Shown here piece after piece: positions 44,747 to 45,604 of a stretch of DNA of 45,604 nt. Origin of the DNA: Pseudomonas laurentiana (GTDB lineage Bacteria > Pseudomonadota > Gammaproteobacteria > Pseudomonadales > Pseudomonadaceae); contig NZ_BMQU01000014.1 in assembly GCF_014648275.1 (NCBI RefSeq), positions 110,550 to 156,153 on the forward strand, in the 5' to 3' direction. The notes below the pieces were generated by a model that was not told where the DNA came from, did no database searches, and saw only the letters and a program-made list of their open reading frames with translations. A program made the translations under genes and the position numbers. Each line of letters begins with the position of its first letter. Within the stretch, counting starts at the first letter, position 1.

Positions 44747-45392
44747 GAAGGTTCTCCCCGGACAAGGCAACCCAGATCTGGTGAGGCGACATCACAACCT
44801 CCAACCATACCTGAACCAGCAATAAGCTAACAAAACAGACAAGCCCCAGCCCCAGGCTCAATTCAGCAAGATCGACCAGCTTGACGATGGCAACCAGCAC
44901 GCCCATGAAGTAAACCTCGAGCATGCCCCAGTCGCGCATATGGTGATAAATACGGTACAGCAAAAGCCCGTAGCTGCGCCCAACATCCAGCCTGATACTG
45001 AGCAGCACAACGAGTTGGCACAGTAGCTTGAGCAAGGGAATGGCCATGCTGCACAGAAACACCACGGCAGCGATCTCACGCATGCCACTGCCATACAATC
45101 CAAGAACACCGCTCCAGACGGTATCGTCAGAGGTCTGCCCGAGCAGATGGAGCTGCATGATCGGAAGGAAGTTCGCAGGCACATAAAGGAGCAGTGCAGC
45201 CAGCACCAAGGCCATACTGCGCTCGACTACATTGTGTCGATGGGCGTAGAGCTCGTAGCCGCAGCGAGGACACTGCGCCTTCTCATTGTGCTTTAGCACG
45301 GGCTTGTGCATCAGCAGGTCACACTCATGACAACCCACCAGTTGGTCCAGCGGCAGGTCTGCGAGTGGATCGGAAGTGGCAGGATCGGACAT
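44733..45392 (-). CDS. pqiA: PqiA-domain inner-membrane protein (first half)
   Basis: Single-PqiA-domain membrane protein of 219 aa. The N-terminal zinc-ribbon has CHEC and CPRC (about 21-45). Four hydrophobic helices follow, with YVPANFLPIMQL near 76-87. It is the partner module of the next gene; together they equal a two-domain LetA/PqiA. The ATG at 45392 gives MSDPATSD. An upstream in-frame ATG would add 35 residues with no match to the family. It is first in the operon. Confidence 0.88.
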   Translation of the reverse strand: MSDPATSDPLADLPLDQLVGCHECDLLMHKPVLKHNEKAQCPRCGYELYAHRHNVVERSMALVLAALLLYVPANFLPIMQLHLLGQTSDDTVWSGVLGLYGSGMREIAAVVFLCSMAIPLLKLLCQLVVLLSIRLDVGRSYGLLLYRIYHHMRDWGMLEVYFMGVLVAIVKLVDLAELSLGLGLVCFVSLLLVQVWLEVVMSPHQIWVALSGENLHAGD

Positions 45393-45525
45393 GAGTGAAT
45401 TCTGAGTAAAAACGTCGACCTCTATTCTAGTGTTCCAACTCAAATTGTGGGAGCACAACCAAAGATCGATCAGGAAAGGGCAATTGCAGGACAGCACTGC
45501 CGGCGATTTCTAAAGCCATAAAGAC

Positions 45526-45559
45526 AAAACCCCTACCTGCATGTGCAGATAGGGGTTTC
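45526..45559 (-). terminator. Rho-independent terminator of the rRNA operon
   Basis: An imperfect but long stem: AAACCCCTA and CTGCA arms pair with TGCAG and TAGGGGTTT (45528-45558), with one internal mismatch. On the minus strand a T-rich tail (TTTTGTCTTT) follows. It lies eight bases past the 5S rRNA 3' end. Confidence 0.88.
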
Positions 45560-45566
45560 GGAATTT

Positions 45567-45604
45567 AATCTTGACGATGACCTACTCTCACATGGGGAAA
45601 CCCC
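45567..45604 (-). rRNA. rrf: 5S rRNA, 3' end (partial, runs off the window)
   Basis: On the minus strand the last 38 bases are the 3' end of Pseudomonas 5S rRNA (GGGGTTTCCCCATGTGAGAG, then TAGGTCATCGTCAAGATT). The rest, and the remainder of the rRNA operon upstream of it, lie beyond the right edge. Confidence 0.95.

Noticed and set aside
1-45604. CRISPR array or complete insertion sequence
   Set aside because: No regularly spaced repeat series and no transposase gene were seen. The only mobile-element traces are the REP pair and the integrase fragment.

Overview
The window is chromosomal DNA from a Pseudomonas of the P. putida / P. fluorescens lineage. The evidence is the high GC content, the REP-type palindromes with a TGTGGGAG core at the left end, and a gene order typical of the genus: pilA / pilC-pilD-coaE-yacG / DUF1780-DUF3094-ndh, clpB-pgeF-rluD / bamD, thiO-minor pilins / fimT, and ispH-fkpB-lspA-ileS-ribF-murJ / rpsT. 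Several genus-restricted families (DUF3077, DUF1780, DUF3094, PP0621) point the same way. No database search was run; names rest on motifs, lengths and context.

Left part (1-8.7 kb) is accessory in character. It holds an alpha/beta hydrolase, a DUF3077 gene behind a structured leader that resembles the phage C4 antisense RNA, an orphan Cys-rich protein, a dCACHE-GGDEF diguanylate cyclase, a ChrA chromate transporter divergent from a DMT transporter with a very His-rich tail, a WYL/YafY regulator followed by an ABM-domain protein, and a PA4872-type oxaloacetate decarboxylase.

8.8-11 kb looks like the scar of an integrated element. A solitary DUF262-DUF1524 (GmrSD-like) putative restriction nuclease is followed by a 26-codon remnant of a tyrosine integrase and by tRNA-Thr(CGT), a known type of phage and island attachment site.

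11-18.3 kb is core: pilA divergent from pilC-pilD-coaE-yacG (pilB is not between pilA and pilC), a CbiM-like permease, DUF1780, a 57-aa DUF3094 protein, ndh and a DHFR-like reductase. 18.4-23.4 kb is a chaperone-usher fimbrial cluster (DUF1120 pilin, chaperone, usher, second subunit) with lower GC at its pilin end and a strong internal hairpin that could set pilin stoichiometry.

23.4-41.7 kb is core housekeeping: a four-gene tRNA array (Asn-Pro-Lys-Pro) with a near-consensus stringent-type promoter, clpB with a sigma-32-like promoter, pgeF and rluD, bamD, a PP0621 protein, thiO, the minor pilin operon pilV-pilW-pilX-pilE without pilY1, a divergent fimT-like pseudopilin lacking Glu5, the tightly coupled ribF-ileS-lspA-fkpB-ispH operon, murJ, and rpsT with a GTG start. 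The right end has a six-MCE PqiB/LetB protein with two single-domain PqiA genes (lipid transport between membranes), then a terminator and the 3' end of a 5S rRNA gene, so an rRNA operon lies just outside the window on the minus strand.

The most interesting items are the C4-like leader with its 9-nt anti-Shine-Dalgarno, the putative nuclease next to the tRNA-Thr/integrase scar, the His-tailed transporter beside chrA, and the altered type IV pilus gene complement.
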